Source: Clostridium saudiense (GTDB taxonomy: Bacteria > Bacillota > Clostridia > Clostridiales > Clostridiaceae). From it: a stretch of 64,000 bases of DNA. The DNA lies in assembly GCF_000577815.1 (NCBI RefSeq), contig NZ_CBYM010000002.1:124001-188000 (forward strand), written 5' to 3'. The notes beneath the pieces are model-generated. The model did no database searches, was not told the origin of the DNA, and saw nothing but the letters and a program-made list of their open reading frames with translations. Positions 25,909 through 35,048 of the stretch are shown here, piece after piece (positions within the stretch are counted from its first letter, which is position 1; each line of letters begins with the position of its first letter). Both the position numbers and the translations under genes were made by a program.

Positions 25909-27759
25909 CTATGCTTCTGCATTTTCAAATTGACTGTTATAAAGATTTGCATAGAATCCACCCTTAGCTAATAACTCTTCATGGTTTCCTTGCTCTACTA
26001 TATCTCCATCCTTCATAACTAAAATCAAATCAGCATCCCTAATTGTAGAAAGTCTATGAGCAATTATAAAGCTTGTTCTTCCATGCATTAAGTTATCCAT
26101 TGCCTTTTGAATTAACACTTCAGTTCTTGTATCAACCGAGCTTGTAGCTTCATCAAGGATTAATATCTTAGGATCTGCTAATATTGCACGAGCAATAGTT
26201 AATAATTGCTTTTGTCCTTGTGATATGTTACTTGCTTCTTCATTCAATTCCATATCATACCCATGAGGTAATGTTTTTATAAAGCTATGAACATGTGCTG
26301 CTTTTGCGGCTTCTTTAACTTCTTCATCTGTAGCATCTAATCTACCATAACGTAAGTTATCCATTATAGTTCCATTAAATAACCATGTATCTTGAAGAAC
26401 CATACCAAACATTTTTCTTAAGTCATTTCTTTTGAAGTCTTTAATATTATGACCATCAATTAAAATAGCTCCGTCATTAACATCATAGAATCTCATAAGA
26501 AGTTTAACCATTGTTGTCTTACCAGCACCAGTTGGACCTACTATTGCAACTCTTTGACCTGGTTTTATATGTGCTGTAAAGTCATTAATTATTGTTCTTT
26601 CTGGATTGTATCCAAAGTGAACATCCTTAAAATCAACTTTTCCTTCTATATTATCAGTGCTTACTGGATTTTCAACATCTAAACATTCTTCTTCTTCATC
26701 TAAGAATTCAAATACTCTTTCAGCAGCTGCGGCAGTTGATTGAAGTACATTTGCTATTTGTGCAGTTTGACTTATTGGTTGCATAAATGATCTAATATAT
26801 TGAACAAAAGATAAAATATCACCAACTTGAATAACATCTTTTATAGCTAACCATCCACCAAGTATTGATACTATAACATATCCTAAGTTACCTACAAAAG
26901 TCATTATAGGCATCATCATACCTGATAAAAATTGTGATTTCCAAGCACTATTATAAAGCGTATCATTAAGTTCAGTAAATTTATTTATTTCTCTTTCTTC
27001 TGCGTTAAATGCCTTCATTACATTATGACCAGAATAAACTTCTTCAACTTGACCATTAACATATCCTAAATACTCTTGTTGAGTTTTAAAATACTTTTGA
27101 GATTTTTTAACAACAACAGCAATTAATCCTACAGAAACTGGAATTACAATTAATGAAGCTAATGTCATTATCCAGTTTATTGAAAACATCATTATAAGTA
27201 CACCAATAAGTGTAGTTGCCGCTGTTAACATTTGTGATAAACTTTGGTTTAAAGTTTGACTCACTGTATCAACATCATTTGTCACCCTTGATAATACTTC
27301 TCCATGTGTTTTAGTATCAAAATATTTAAGTGGCATTCTATTAATTTTTTCAGAGATTTCTTTTCTCATATTATAAGATACTTTTTGAGCAACTCCTGAC
27401 ATTACCCATCCTTGTATCAACGAGAAAATTACACTAATTAAATATAATCCTACTAAGAATAAAATAATTTCACCTATACGAGTAAAGTTAATTCCTTCAG
27501 TATTAGTAGTTGTAACTTTTTTAACTAATCCATTAAATATTTCTGTAGTTGCTTCTCCTAATATCTTTGGTCCTACAATTGAAAATGCAGCAGAACCAAT
27601 AGCAAATATTATAACAATTATTATAGATAAACTATAAGGCTTTAGATATTTTGCAAGAGTCTTCATAGTCTTTTTAAAATCTTTAGCCTTTTCGCCACCT
27701 TTTCCCATTCCACCCATCGGACCTCCACCCATTGGGCCTCTCATTCTGTGCTTACTCAT
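25909..27759 (-). CDS. Multidrug-type ABC exporter half, catalytically complete
   Basis: A 616-residue TMD-NBD fusion. A Gly/Met-rich cytoplasmic leader (1-25) is followed by six TM helices (about 40-330) and an ATPase with Walker A GPTGAGKTT, signature SQGQKQ and Walker B ILILDEATSSVD, whose catalytic Glu is intact. With the overlapping gene 27752-29995 it forms a heterodimeric drug or lipid exporter in the membrane. The two overlap by 8 bases, so translation is coupled. A MarR repressor gene is divergent. The fused N-terminal leader MRGPMGGGPMGGMGKGG is typical of this family in clostridia. Confidence 0.9.
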   Translation of the reverse strand: MSKHRMRGPMGGGPMGGMGKGGEKAKDFKKTMKTLAKYLKPYSLSIIIVIIFAIGSAAFSIVGPKILGEATTEIFNGLVKKVTTTNTEGINFTRIGEIILFLVGLYLISVIFSLIQGWVMSGVAQKVSYNMRKEISEKINRMPLKYFDTKTHGEVLSRVTNDVDTVSQTLNQSLSQMLTAATTLIGVLIMMFSINWIMTLASLIVIPVSVGLIAVVVKKSQKYFKTQQEYLGYVNGQVEEVYSGHNVMKAFNAEEREINKFTELNDTLYNSAWKSQFLSGMMMPIMTFVGNLGYVIVSILGGWLAIKDVIQVGDILSFVQYIRSFMQPISQTAQIANVLQSTAAAAERVFEFLDEEEECLDVENPVSTDNIEGKVDFKDVHFGYNPERTIINDFTAHIKPGQRVAIVGPTGAGKTTMVKLLMRFYDVNDGAILIDGHNIKDFKRNDLRKMFGMVLQDTWLFNGTIMDNLRYGRLDATDEEVKEAAKAAHVHSFIKTLPHGYDMELNEEASNISQGQKQLLTIARAILADPKILILDEATSSVDTRTEVLIQKAMDNLMHGRTSFIIAHRLSTIRDADLILVMKDGDIVEQGNHEELLAKGGFYANLYNSQFENAEA

Positions 27760-29995
27760 TTGAAAGCTCCTCCTTTGAAAGTTGTGATAGAGCTATTTGT
27801 TGATAAACTTCACAGTTTTTCATAAGCTCTTTATGAGTTCCTTTACCAACAACCTTACCTTCATCAAGAACTATAATTTGATTTGCATTCATTATAGTAC
27901 TTATTCTTTGAGCAACAATTAAAAGTGTACTTTCTCTTAACTCAGTATTTATTGCTTTTCTAAGCTTAGCATCTGTCTTAAAATCTAATGCTGAGAAACT
28001 ATCATCAAATATAAATACTTCTGGTTTTTTAGCTATAGCACGTGCAATTGCTAATCTTTGCTTTTGACCACCTGAAACATTTGTACCGCCTTGAGCAATT
28101 TCTGTATTAAATTTCTCTTCTTTACTATTTATAAATTCCATTGCTTGAGCAATTTCAGATGCTTTTATCATATCTTCATCACTTATATGATCTCCACCAT
28201 ATTTTAAGTTACTTTCAATTGTACCTGAGAATAAAAGTCCTTTTTGAGGGATAAATCCTATCTTTTCTCTTAAATCATATTGAGATACATTTTTTATATT
28301 TACGCCATCAATTAATATTTCACCTTCAGTTGCATCATAGAAACGAGGTATTAAATTGATCAATGTAGATTTACCACTACCTGTGCTACCAATAAATGCA
28401 GTAGTTTCTCCTGGAAGAGCTTTGAAACTAACATTACTTATTACATCCTCATCAGCTCCAGGATATCTGAATGAAACATTCTTAAATTCAATAGTTCCTT
28501 TTTCATCATGGTTAAATGTTTGTAAATTATCAGAATCTTTAACTACTACATCAACATTTAAAACTTCAGATACACGTTGAGCTGAAACCATAGCTCTTGG
28601 CAAAATAACTGAAACCATTGATATCATTAAGAATGCCATAATTATTTGCATAGTATATTGCATGAATGCCATCATTGTACCAACTTGCATAATACCTTCA
28701 TCAATTCTATGCGCTCCAACCCATACTATTAATAATGTTATAGCATTCATTATAAACATCATTAATGGCATCATTGTTGTCATAATTCTATTAACAAAAA
28801 GGTTTGTTTTTGTTAAGTTCTTATTTGCAACTTCAAATTTATCTTCTTCATACTTTTGAGTACTAAAAGCACGTATAACAAGCATACCAGTTAAACTTTC
28901 TCTTGTAACAAGATTTAATCTATCAACAAGTTTTTGTACACTTTTAAATTTCGGCATAGCAAAGGTAAATAATACAATTACTAAAAGTAATATCGATATT
29001 ACTGCAACTCCAATTACCCATCCCATTGATGCTCCAGTATTAATAACCTTAATAACGCCACCAATACCTAATATAGGTGCATAGAATACAATTCTTAATC
29101 CCATTACAACAAGCATAATAATTTGTTGTATATCATTAGTTGTTCTAGTAATAAGTGATGCTGTTGAAAATTCATCAAATTCCGTATTTGAGAAACCAAC
29201 AACTTTATTAAATACATCTTTTCTTAAATTTCTACCTAATGCAGCACCAACTCTTGCAGCTATAAAGCTTACAAACACTGTTGCTACCATACTAATTAAT
29301 GCAATACCAACCATTTTTACTCCAGCTACGATTACATAATTAGATTGAAGCTTGTCAGTATTAATACCAATATCTTTATATTGTTCTTTTACATAGCTAG
29401 TAGCTGATTGAGTTATCATACTTTCAGGCATATCAGCTAATTTTTCATCAACATTTGATAACATACTATCAATTTGATCTTGAGGCATCATATTTAACAC
29501 TTCAAAAGGATCCATAGTAGATAAATCCATACCTTGTGTAGCCATGCCATCAATACCTGGAACTCCACTTAACCCTTTAGATTCTAACATTGAAACAATA
29601 AGCATTGGTTTTCCAAATATGTTGTTTAACTTATCTAGTTTTTCTTTCTCTTTAGTATTTAACTTATAAATACTTTCATTTTCTAGTTCCGGATAGTCTT
29701 TTAGATATTTATTATACTCATCAGTAGTAAGATTATCTTTATCTAATAAAATATAATTATCATCTACGACTGTCTTTTGATTATCATCCATGAAAATAAA
29801 TAACTTTTTCATTTCTGATGATTTAATAACTTTAGGAACAGCATTTTCTACTCCACCTTGTTGTATTCCCACATTGACTATATCCGACATATAGTCTGGT
29901 AATGATAAGTCACATATAGCTTGAACAAATAATAATGCTACTGCAAGTATCATTGACCCAACAAAAGGCTTTAGATGTTTTAATAAATTAAGCAT
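27752..29995 (-). CDS. Multidrug-type ABC exporter half with degenerate ATP site and large external insert
   Basis: A 747-residue TMD-NBD fusion. The first helix (14-32) is followed by a roughly 150-residue insertion before helix 2 (about 50-205, KSSEMKKLFIFMDDNQKTVVDD...), probably extracytoplasmic. The ATPase has Walker A GSTGSGKST, signature VSGGQKQ and Walker B VFIFDDSFSALD, with Asp in place of the catalytic Glu, as in the non-hydrolysing half of heterodimeric exporters. It is first of a two-gene operon. AAGGAGAAG precedes the ATG. Promoter TTGACA-N17-TATAAT is at 30044-30072 with a predicted MarR operator. Confidence 0.9.
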   Translation of the reverse strand: MLNLLKHLKPFVGSMILAVALLFVQAICDLSLPDYMSDIVNVGIQQGGVENAVPKVIKSSEMKKLFIFMDDNQKTVVDDNYILLDKDNLTTDEYNKYLKDYPELENESIYKLNTKEKEKLDKLNNIFGKPMLIVSMLESKGLSGVPGIDGMATQGMDLSTMDPFEVLNMMPQDQIDSMLSNVDEKLADMPESMITQSATSYVKEQYKDIGINTDKLQSNYVIVAGVKMVGIALISMVATVFVSFIAARVGAALGRNLRKDVFNKVVGFSNTEFDEFSTASLITRTTNDIQQIIMLVVMGLRIVFYAPILGIGGVIKVINTGASMGWVIGVAVISILLLVIVLFTFAMPKFKSVQKLVDRLNLVTRESLTGMLVIRAFSTQKYEEDKFEVANKNLTKTNLFVNRIMTTMMPLMMFIMNAITLLIVWVGAHRIDEGIMQVGTMMAFMQYTMQIIMAFLMISMVSVILPRAMVSAQRVSEVLNVDVVVKDSDNLQTFNHDEKGTIEFKNVSFRYPGADEDVISNVSFKALPGETTAFIGSTGSGKSTLINLIPRFYDATEGEILIDGVNIKNVSQYDLREKIGFIPQKGLLFSGTIESNLKYGGDHISDEDMIKASEIAQAMEFINSKEEKFNTEIAQGGTNVSGGQKQRLAIARAIAKKPEVFIFDDSFSALDFKTDAKLRKAINTELRESTLLIVAQRISTIMNANQIIVLDEGKVVGKGTHKELMKNCEVYQQIALSQLSKEELSNE

Positions 29996-30039
29996 AAGCT
30001 CTCTTCTCCTTATTTAAATTAATATATTTCTATTTTTAT

Positions 30040-30063
30040 AATAATTATATTTTTATAACTATT
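30040..30063. promoter_or_regulatory. Predicted MarR operator 1 (over the exporter promoter)
   Basis: Arms AATAATTATA and TATAACTATT pair at 9 of 10 positions. It overlaps the -10 of the exporter promoter and shares the core ATAGTTATA with the site at 30094-30115. Confidence 0.55.
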
Positions 30064-30072
30064 ATCTGTCAA
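30044..30072 (-). promoter_or_regulatory. Promoter of the ABC exporter operon
   Basis: TTGACA (complement of 30067-30072), a 17-base spacer and TATAAT (30044-30049), a perfect sigma-A match. Confidence 0.75.
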
Positions 30073-30093
30073 CACAATAATTATCATTTTATA

Positions 30094-30115
30094 ATAGTTA
30101 TATTTATATAACTAT
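30094..30115. promoter_or_regulatory. Predicted MarR operator 2
   Basis: Perfect 9-bp arms ATAGTTATA and TATAACTAT around TTTA, placed immediately upstream of the marR promoter. Confidence 0.6.
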
Positions 30116-30118
30116 GTA

Positions 30119-30147
30119 TTGTAAACTGTTTTTTTATAGATTATAAT
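30119..30147 (+). promoter_or_regulatory. Promoter of the marR gene
   Basis: TTGTAA, 17-base spacer, TATAAT, 30 bases before the marR start. Confidence 0.65.
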
Positions 30148-30177
30148 ATTATCAGTTATTATTGTAAGGAGGCTAAA

Positions 30178-30618
30178 ATGACTACTTTATATTTAAACGA
30201 AATATCTGATAATCTATATCTACTATTATTATCTCTAAATAGACATATTTTTAATCCTACTGTTCTTACAAAAAAATTTAATGTTCCGCATTCACATATA
30301 AAGGTATTATTTTATTTAATACACCATGGACCAATATCAATTTCTAAAATGGCTAAAGAACTTTGTATTTCTAAACCTAATATGACTCCTGTAATCGATA
30401 AATTAGTTGAAGAAGGTCTTGTTACAAGAGACTATGATCCTACTGATAGAAGAGTTATATTAATACAAACTACGCCAAAAGCCCTAGAATTCTTAAAAGA
30501 AACTCAAGATTATGTTAAAGAAATAATCAAAGAAAAACTTTCTTCTTTAAATGATGAGGACATAAATACTTTATCTACTTCTTTAGAATCATTATTATCT
30601 GTAATAAAGAAATTTTAA
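30178..30618 (+). CDS. MarR-family repressor of the ABC exporter
   Basis: A 146-residue winged-helix regulator: ISISKMAKELCISKPNMTPVIDKLVEEGLVTRDYDPTDRRVILIQTT covers the recognition helix and wing (about 55-100), with the DRR wing motif intact. It is divergent from a two-gene ABC exporter, and two matching palindromes lie over the two promoters. It therefore probably represses both the exporter and itself and is released by a drug-like ligand. GGAGG is 7 bases before the ATG. The short N-terminal helix (1-35) provides dimerisation, as usual in the family. Ligand unknown. Confidence 0.88.
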   Translation: MTTLYLNEISDNLYLLLLSLNRHIFNPTVLTKKFNVPHSHIKVLFYLIHHGPISISKMAKELCISKPNMTPVIDKLVEEGLVTRDYDPTDRRVILIQTTPKALEFLKETQDYVKEIIKEKLSSLNDEDINTLSTSLESLLSVIKKF

Positions 30619-30661
30619 AACTACTCTTATACTATATTTTATAATAAAAAAAATGTGCAAA

Positions 30662-30702
30662 GGCAAAGGCTCACTCGATAATTTATCAAGTGAGCCTTTG
30701 CC
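30662..30702. terminator. Strong bidirectional terminator
   Basis: GGCAAAGGCTCACT pairs with AGTGAGCCTTTGCC between convergent marR and the permease gene. Confidence 0.85.
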
Positions 30703-30726
30703 CTAATTTGTTTTAAACTAAACTTT

Positions 30727-32034
30727 TTATATAAATATGAATTTTAATACAAATATTACTCCAACCATTACTGTTGGCCAAGTAACTTCTTTCCATCTAC
30801 CTGTAAATAACTTTAATAGTATATATGATACAACCCCAAATACTATACCATCTGAAATTGAATATGCAAATGGCATCATTATTATTGTCAAGAATGCTGG
30901 AATTGCTTCAGTATAATCTTCTAAATCTAATTCTTTTATATTTTCTATCATAAATAATCCAACTATAACTAAAACTGAAGCTGTAACTGCTGAAGTAAAC
31001 ACTCCAAATATTGGTGATAGGAATAATGCTAAGAAGAACATAAACGCTGTAGATACTGCTGTTAATCCAGTTCTTCCTCCTTCTGCAACACCTGATGCAC
31101 TTTCAACAAAAGTACTAACTGTACTTGTTCCAAGACATGCACCAACAGTTGTTCCTATTGCATCTGCAAATAACGCCTTCTTAATATTTGGTACTTTCCC
31201 ATTTTTATCTAACATATTTGCTTTAGTTGCAACTCCAACTAAAGTTCCTATAGTATCAAACATATCCATAAATAATAAAGTAAATAATACTATTACCATA
31301 TCCCAAGAAAAAATATTATGCCATTCAAACTGCATAAATGTTGAACTTATTGATGGTGGCATACTAAAAATCTTATCTGGAAGATTTACTACTCCCATAG
31401 GTATACCTATTATAGCAGTTATTATCATTCCTAAGAATAATGCCCCCTTAACTTTTCTCGCAACTAATATACCTGTAATTACTATTCCTATAATTGCCAA
31501 AAGTCCTGTTCCTGAAGTAATATTTCCTAAAGATACTATTGTCCCTCCATCTGCTGGATGAATAACTATCCCTGCGCCTTCTAGTCCTAGTAAGGCTATG
31601 AATAATCCTATACCAACAGAAATAGCTCTTTTTATATTTACTGGAATCGAATCAACAATGGCTTCTCTTACATTAAATGCTGTTAATAATAAGAAAATTA
31701 TTCCTTCTAATAATACTGCTGTTAAAGCAAATTGATATGAATATCCCATTGATAAAACTACAGTATATGCAAAGAATGCATTTAATCCCATACCAGGAGC
31801 TAACGCAAATGGTAATTTTGCATATAATCCCATCACTAATGTTGCAATTATAGATGATAAAGCTGTTGCTGTAAATACAGCTCCAGAATCCATACCAGCT
31901 GCTGATAAAATACTTGGATTAACTACAAGTATATATGCCATTGTCATAAATGTTGTAATACCTGCAATAAATTCTTGCTTTGTATTTGTATTGTTTTCTT
32001 TAAGTTTAAAGTAATTATCTAAAAACTTGTTCAT
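30727..32034 (-). CDS. NCS2/AzgA-type purine permease
   Basis: A 435-residue inner-membrane transporter of about 12-14 helices. It shows the family pattern GITTFMTMAYILVVNPSILSAAGMD, LPFALAPGMGLNAFFAYTVV, LFMDMFDTIGTLVGVATKANMLDKNGK (a substrate-binding loop with Asp) and ESASGVAEGGRTGLTAVSTA. The group carries adenine, guanine or hypoxanthine in proton symport (AzgA/PbuG type). The longest frame opens at TTG 32073, but AAAGGTGA precedes ATG 32034. Upstream holds ACGAACATT (32170-32178) and a motif shared with the SAM hydroxide adenosyltransferase promoter. No purine riboswitch was recognised. Confidence 0.85.
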   Translation of the reverse strand: MNKFLDNYFKLKENNTNTKQEFIAGITTFMTMAYILVVNPSILSAAGMDSGAVFTATALSSIIATLVMGLYAKLPFALAPGMGLNAFFAYTVVLSMGYSYQFALTAVLLEGIIFLLLTAFNVREAIVDSIPVNIKRAISVGIGLFIALLGLEGAGIVIHPADGGTIVSLGNITSGTGLLAIIGIVITGILVARKVKGALFLGMIITAIIGIPMGVVNLPDKIFSMPPSISSTFMQFEWHNIFSWDMVIVLFTLLFMDMFDTIGTLVGVATKANMLDKNGKVPNIKKALFADAIGTTVGACLGTSTVSTFVESASGVAEGGRTGLTAVSTAFMFFLALFLSPIFGVFTSAVTASVLVIVGLFMIENIKELDLEDYTEAIPAFLTIIMMPFAYSISDGIVFGVVSYILLKLFTGRWKEVTWPTVMVGVIFVLKFIFI

Positions 32035-32238
32035 TAAATCACCTTTTTCTTTTGTTTTAAAATTATAGTTCAAATTTTATTTTCTTCTCCAAATTTACTC
32101 ATTCATCGAATTGAAGAATGAGTTACCTTATATATAATAACAGAATTTTTTAAAAATCCAATAGTTTTTACGAACATTTTTTTATTTTTATACTTTTTTA
32201 TTCATATTTGAATTTTTTTATGCATTTTTATATTTTAC

Positions 32239-32258
32239 TGTCGAAACTTTTATTATAC
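32239..32258 (-). promoter_or_regulatory. Promoter element shared with the SAM hydroxide adenosyltransferase gene
   Basis: TGTCGAAACTTTTATTATAC nearly matches 50526-50543. On the minus strand it includes a TATAAT -10. PurR-like CGAA cores suggest purine control. Confidence 0.35.
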
Positions 32259-32284
32259 TATCAATTTAATAAAAAAAATTATAA

Positions 32285-32312
32285 TTTACATTTAAACTAA
32301 AAAGTGTATAAT
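32285..32312 (+). promoter_or_regulatory. Promoter of the zinc transporter operon
   Basis: TTTACA, 16 bases, TATAAT, just before the predicted Zur box. Confidence 0.6.
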
Positions 32313-32317
32313 TAATA

Positions 32318-32336
32318 TTATAATTGCAAATTATTA
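32318..32336 (+). promoter_or_regulatory. Predicted Zur/Fur-family operator
   Basis: TTATAATTGCAAATTATTA is an AT-rich near-palindrome of Fur-box size. It overlaps the start of transcription of an operon that ends in a Fur-family gene. Confidence 0.5.
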
Positions 32337-32361
32337 TCATTTGACTTTAGGAGGACAAATT

Positions 32362-33390
32362 ATGAAATTTAAAATACCAAAACTATTATCAATATTATTA
32401 GTAACTTCATTATTATTTATAGGTTGTAATAACACTCAAGTTTCTGATAAATCTAGCGAAGATGATACTTTAAATATAGTAACATCATTCTATCCTATAT
32501 ATATATCAACGTTAAATATTGTAAAGGATATTCCTAATGTAACACTTACAAATATGACAAAATCTCAAACTGGTTGTTTACATGATTATCAGCTTACACC
32601 TCAAGATTTAAAAACACTAGAAAATGCTGATATTCTAATTATAAATGGCGCTGGAATGGAATCATTCTTAGATACTATAATTTCTCAATATCCAAATCTT
32701 GAAATAATAGATGCTAGTTCTGGACTTAATCTTTTAGAAGATGATATACATAGTCATGATGATGATCATGATGCTGATGATGACCACGACCACGATCACG
32801 ATGCTGATGCTGATGATGACCACGACCACGATCACGATGCTGATACTGATGACAACCACGACCACGATCATGAATACAATGCTCATATATGGGTTAGTGT
32901 TTCAGGTAATATAGCTGAAGTAAAAAATATTGCTTCTCAACTTGAAAATTTAGATCCTGAAAATAAAGATGCTTATGAAGCAAATACTAATGCTTATGTT
33001 TCTAAATTAGAGGCATTAAAAACTGAAATGCATGCTGAATTAGATAGCTTACCAAACAGAGATATAATTACTTTCCATGAAGCATTCCCATATTTTGCTG
33101 AAGAATTTAATTTAAATATTGTTGGTGTTATAGAAATAGAACCTGATTCTGAACCATCTGCTAAGGAAATCGAAAATATAATTGCTACTGTAAAAGCAAA
33201 CAATATAAAGGCTCTATTTACCGAACCTCAATATTCATCTCAAGTTGCACAAACTATAGCTAATGAAACTGGAGCTACAGTTTATGAATTAGATCCTATA
33301 GTAACTGGGGATGCTAATTCTGATGCATATGATGATTATATAAATAAAATGCAAAAAAATCTTGATGTTTTAAAAGAGGCGTTAAAATGA
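32362..33390 (+). CDS. znuA: Zinc ABC transporter substrate-binding lipoprotein (ZnuA/AdcA-type)
   Basis: A 342-residue lipoprotein with signal peptide and lipobox LFIG-C22. Cluster A-1 fold: TSFYPIYISTLNIVKD, GCLHDYQLTPQDLKTLENADILIINGAGME, then a His/Asp-rich loop (130-170) and HIWVSVSGN, TFHEAFPYFAEEF and TEPQYSSQVA. The histidine loop is the hallmark of zinc binders. The loop is coded by a 36-bp direct repeat (32773-32808 and 32809-32844). The frame opens at TTG 32341 but AGGAGG precedes ATG 32362. It captures Zn2+ outside the membrane for ZnuCB. It overlaps the ATPase gene by 4 bases. Confidence 0.9.
   Translation: MKFKIPKLLSILLVTSLLFIGCNNTQVSDKSSEDDTLNIVTSFYPIYISTLNIVKDIPNVTLTNMTKSQTGCLHDYQLTPQDLKTLENADILIINGAGMESFLDTIISQYPNLEIIDASSGLNLLEDDIHSHDDDHDADDDHDHDHDADADDDHDHDHDADTDDNHDHDHEYNAHIWVSVSGNIAEVKNIASQLENLDPENKDAYEANTNAYVSKLEALKTEMHAELDSLPNRDIITFHEAFPYFAEEFNLNIVGVIEIEPDSEPSAKEIENIIATVKANNIKALFTEPQYSSQVAQTIANETGATVYELDPIVTGDANSDAYDDYINKMQKNLDVLKEALK
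32773..32844 (+). repeat. 36-bp tandem repeat coding the His/Asp loop
   Basis: GCTGATGATGACCACGACC-type units start at 32773 and 32809, and a degenerate third copy follows. Copy number could vary in frame and change the metal-binding loop. Confidence 0.7.
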
Positions 33391-34181
33391 TAAAAAAAGC
33401 TAACTTTAATAAAAATAACAGCTGTAATAACTTTTGCTGTACAAAGATTGATAATTTTTCTGTTACTATTGGTAATAATGAAATACTTAAAGATGTAAAT
33501 CTCCACATTCATTGTGGAGAGCTTACTTCCATTATTGGACCTAATGGAGCTGGAAAAAGTACACTTCTTAAAGCTTTACTTGGTGAAGTTAAACATACTG
33601 GAAACTTAACCTTTACTGGTCAAAATGATAATACTTATCACCAACCTATAATTGGCTATGTACCTCAATATTTAACTTTTGATAAGAATACACCAATTAG
33701 CGTGCTTGATTTATTTGTCTGTTGTAAAACAACAAAACCTTCATGGATTAAGCCTAAAAAAAAGTTGCGTGAAGAAGTATTAGAAAGTTTAAATAGAGTT
33801 AAAGTTCCCTATTTAATAGATAGACGTTTAGGTGCTTTATCTGGAGGAGAACTGCAAAGAGTTTTACTCGCACTAGCATTAGACCCTATTCCTAATATAC
33901 TTTTGCTTGATGAGCCTGTTTCTGGTGTAGATCAAAATGGTTTAGATTTATTTTATCAAATATTACTAGATATTAAAAAGAATTATGATTTATCTATTAT
34001 TTTAGTTTCTCATGATTTAGATTTAGTATATAAGTATTCAGATCGTGTAGCACTTATAAACGGTACAGTAGTATGTTCCGGTACTCCTAATCAAGTATTT
34101 AATGATCCAGCTACAAAAAAAATATTTGGATTATCATTTAATGCTTCAAATGAAGATTCATCTAAAACAGGAGGACTTTAA
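33387..34181 (+). CDS. znuC: Zinc ABC transporter ATP-binding protein
   Basis: A 264-residue ATPase: Walker A GPNGAGKST (near 52), Q-loop YVPQY, signature LSGGELQRVLLALAL, Walker B ILLLDEPVSGVD and switch H in VSHDLDLVYK. This is the pattern of ZnuC/AdcC-type metal importers. A 14-residue N-terminal extension with Asn/Cys (NNSCNNFCC) precedes the domain. It overlaps the substrate-binding gene by ATGA, so the two are translationally coupled, and it ends 3 bases before the permease gene. It acts on the inner face of the membrane with the downstream permease. Confidence 0.9.
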   Translation: MIKKANFNKNNSCNNFCCTKIDNFSVTIGNNEILKDVNLHIHCGELTSIIGPNGAGKSTLLKALLGEVKHTGNLTFTGQNDNTYHQPIIGYVPQYLTFDKNTPISVLDLFVCCKTTKPSWIKPKKKLREEVLESLNRVKVPYLIDRRLGALSGGELQRVLLALALDPIPNILLLDEPVSGVDQNGLDLFYQILLDIKKNYDLSIILVSHDLDLVYKYSDRVALINGTVVCSGTPNQVFNDPATKKIFGLSFNASNEDSSKTGGL

Positions 34182-34184
34182 AAG

Positions 34185-35027
34185 ATGTTTGACAGTTTAT
34201 ATAATGCCATTGATTTTCTTTTACCATTTCAGTGGCTTTCTCATACATTCATGAAAAATGCTTTTATAGCTATTTTAATTATTACCCCACTATTCGGTTT
34301 ATTAAGCACGATGGTTGTAAGTAATAAAATGTCCTTTTTTGCAGATTCATTAGGACATGGAGCATTTACTGGAATAGCTCTTGGTATACTTTTAGGTGGA
34401 ATGGATCCTATGTGGGGAGCTACTTTATTTTCAGTTTGTTTTGCAATTGCAATAACTGTAATTAAAAATAAAGGAACTTCTTCTACCGATACAATAATAG
34501 GGGTATTCTCTTCTATGTCTATTGCTTTAGGATTAGTACTTATGAGTTTTTCAAGTAGTTTAAGTAAATTTTCATCATATTTAGTTGGTGATTTACTTAG
34601 TATCTCTCAAGGGCAAATAGTATTATTAATATTTGTATTCATAGCTGTAATTACACTTTGGGTATTAATATTTAATAAACTCCTTGTTACAAGCTTAAAT
34701 ACCTCACTTGCTAATAGTCGTGGTATGAATACATTATTAATAGAAATTATATTTACTTGTACTATTGCTGTTATTGTAACAATAACTATAAGATGGGTAG
34801 GTTTATTAATTATAAATTCACTTTTAGTTTTACCAGCAGCTGCTGCTCGTAATATTTCAAAAAACGTTCGTCAATATCATTTATTTTCAATATTGATTGC
34901 TATTTTTTCTGGAATTGTTGGACTAATAATATCTTACTATCTTAATACTGTTACAGGTGCAACTATAGTTCTTGTTGCATCAGTTATATTCTTTATAACT
35001 TTACTTGCTAAACGTAAATTTATATAG
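34185..35027 (+). CDS. znuB: Zinc ABC transporter permease
   Basis: A 280-residue membrane protein of the ABC-3 (ZnuB) family with about eight helices. Recognisable are MFDSLYNAIDFLLPFQWLSHTFMKNAFIAILIITPLFGLLSTMVV and FFADSLGHGAFTGIALGILLG near 50. The conserved EAA-like loop contains LLVLPAAAARNISKN (about 210). AGGAGG is upstream and the start is 3 bases after the ATPase stop. Together with ZnuA and ZnuC it forms the high-affinity zinc importer. A zinc-sensing Fur homologue follows in the same operon. Confidence 0.9.
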   Translation: MFDSLYNAIDFLLPFQWLSHTFMKNAFIAILIITPLFGLLSTMVVSNKMSFFADSLGHGAFTGIALGILLGGMDPMWGATLFSVCFAIAITVIKNKGTSSTDTIIGVFSSMSIALGLVLMSFSSSLSKFSSYLVGDLLSISQGQIVLLIFVFIAVITLWVLIFNKLLVTSLNTSLANSRGMNTLLIEIIFTCTIAVIVTITIRWVGLLIINSLLVLPAAAARNISKNVRQYHLFSILIAIFSGIVGLIISYYLNTVTGATIVLVASVIFFITLLAKRKFI

Positions 35028-35048
35028 CATTTTTATGGGGGTATTACA

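Larger units (their letters stand above)
32035..32361. other. 327-base divergent regulatory region
   Basis: It separates the purine permease (minus) from the zinc transporter (plus). It holds a 5' UTR hairpin ACTCATTC/GAATGAGT (32099-32125), CGAA-type elements and the zinc-operon promoter and operator. No ORF or known riboswitch was seen. Confidence 0.6.

Noticed and set aside
32035-32160. Purine riboswitch upstream of the permease
   Set aside because: The conserved purine aptamer core and loop-loop pairing were not found. Only a simple hairpin was seen.
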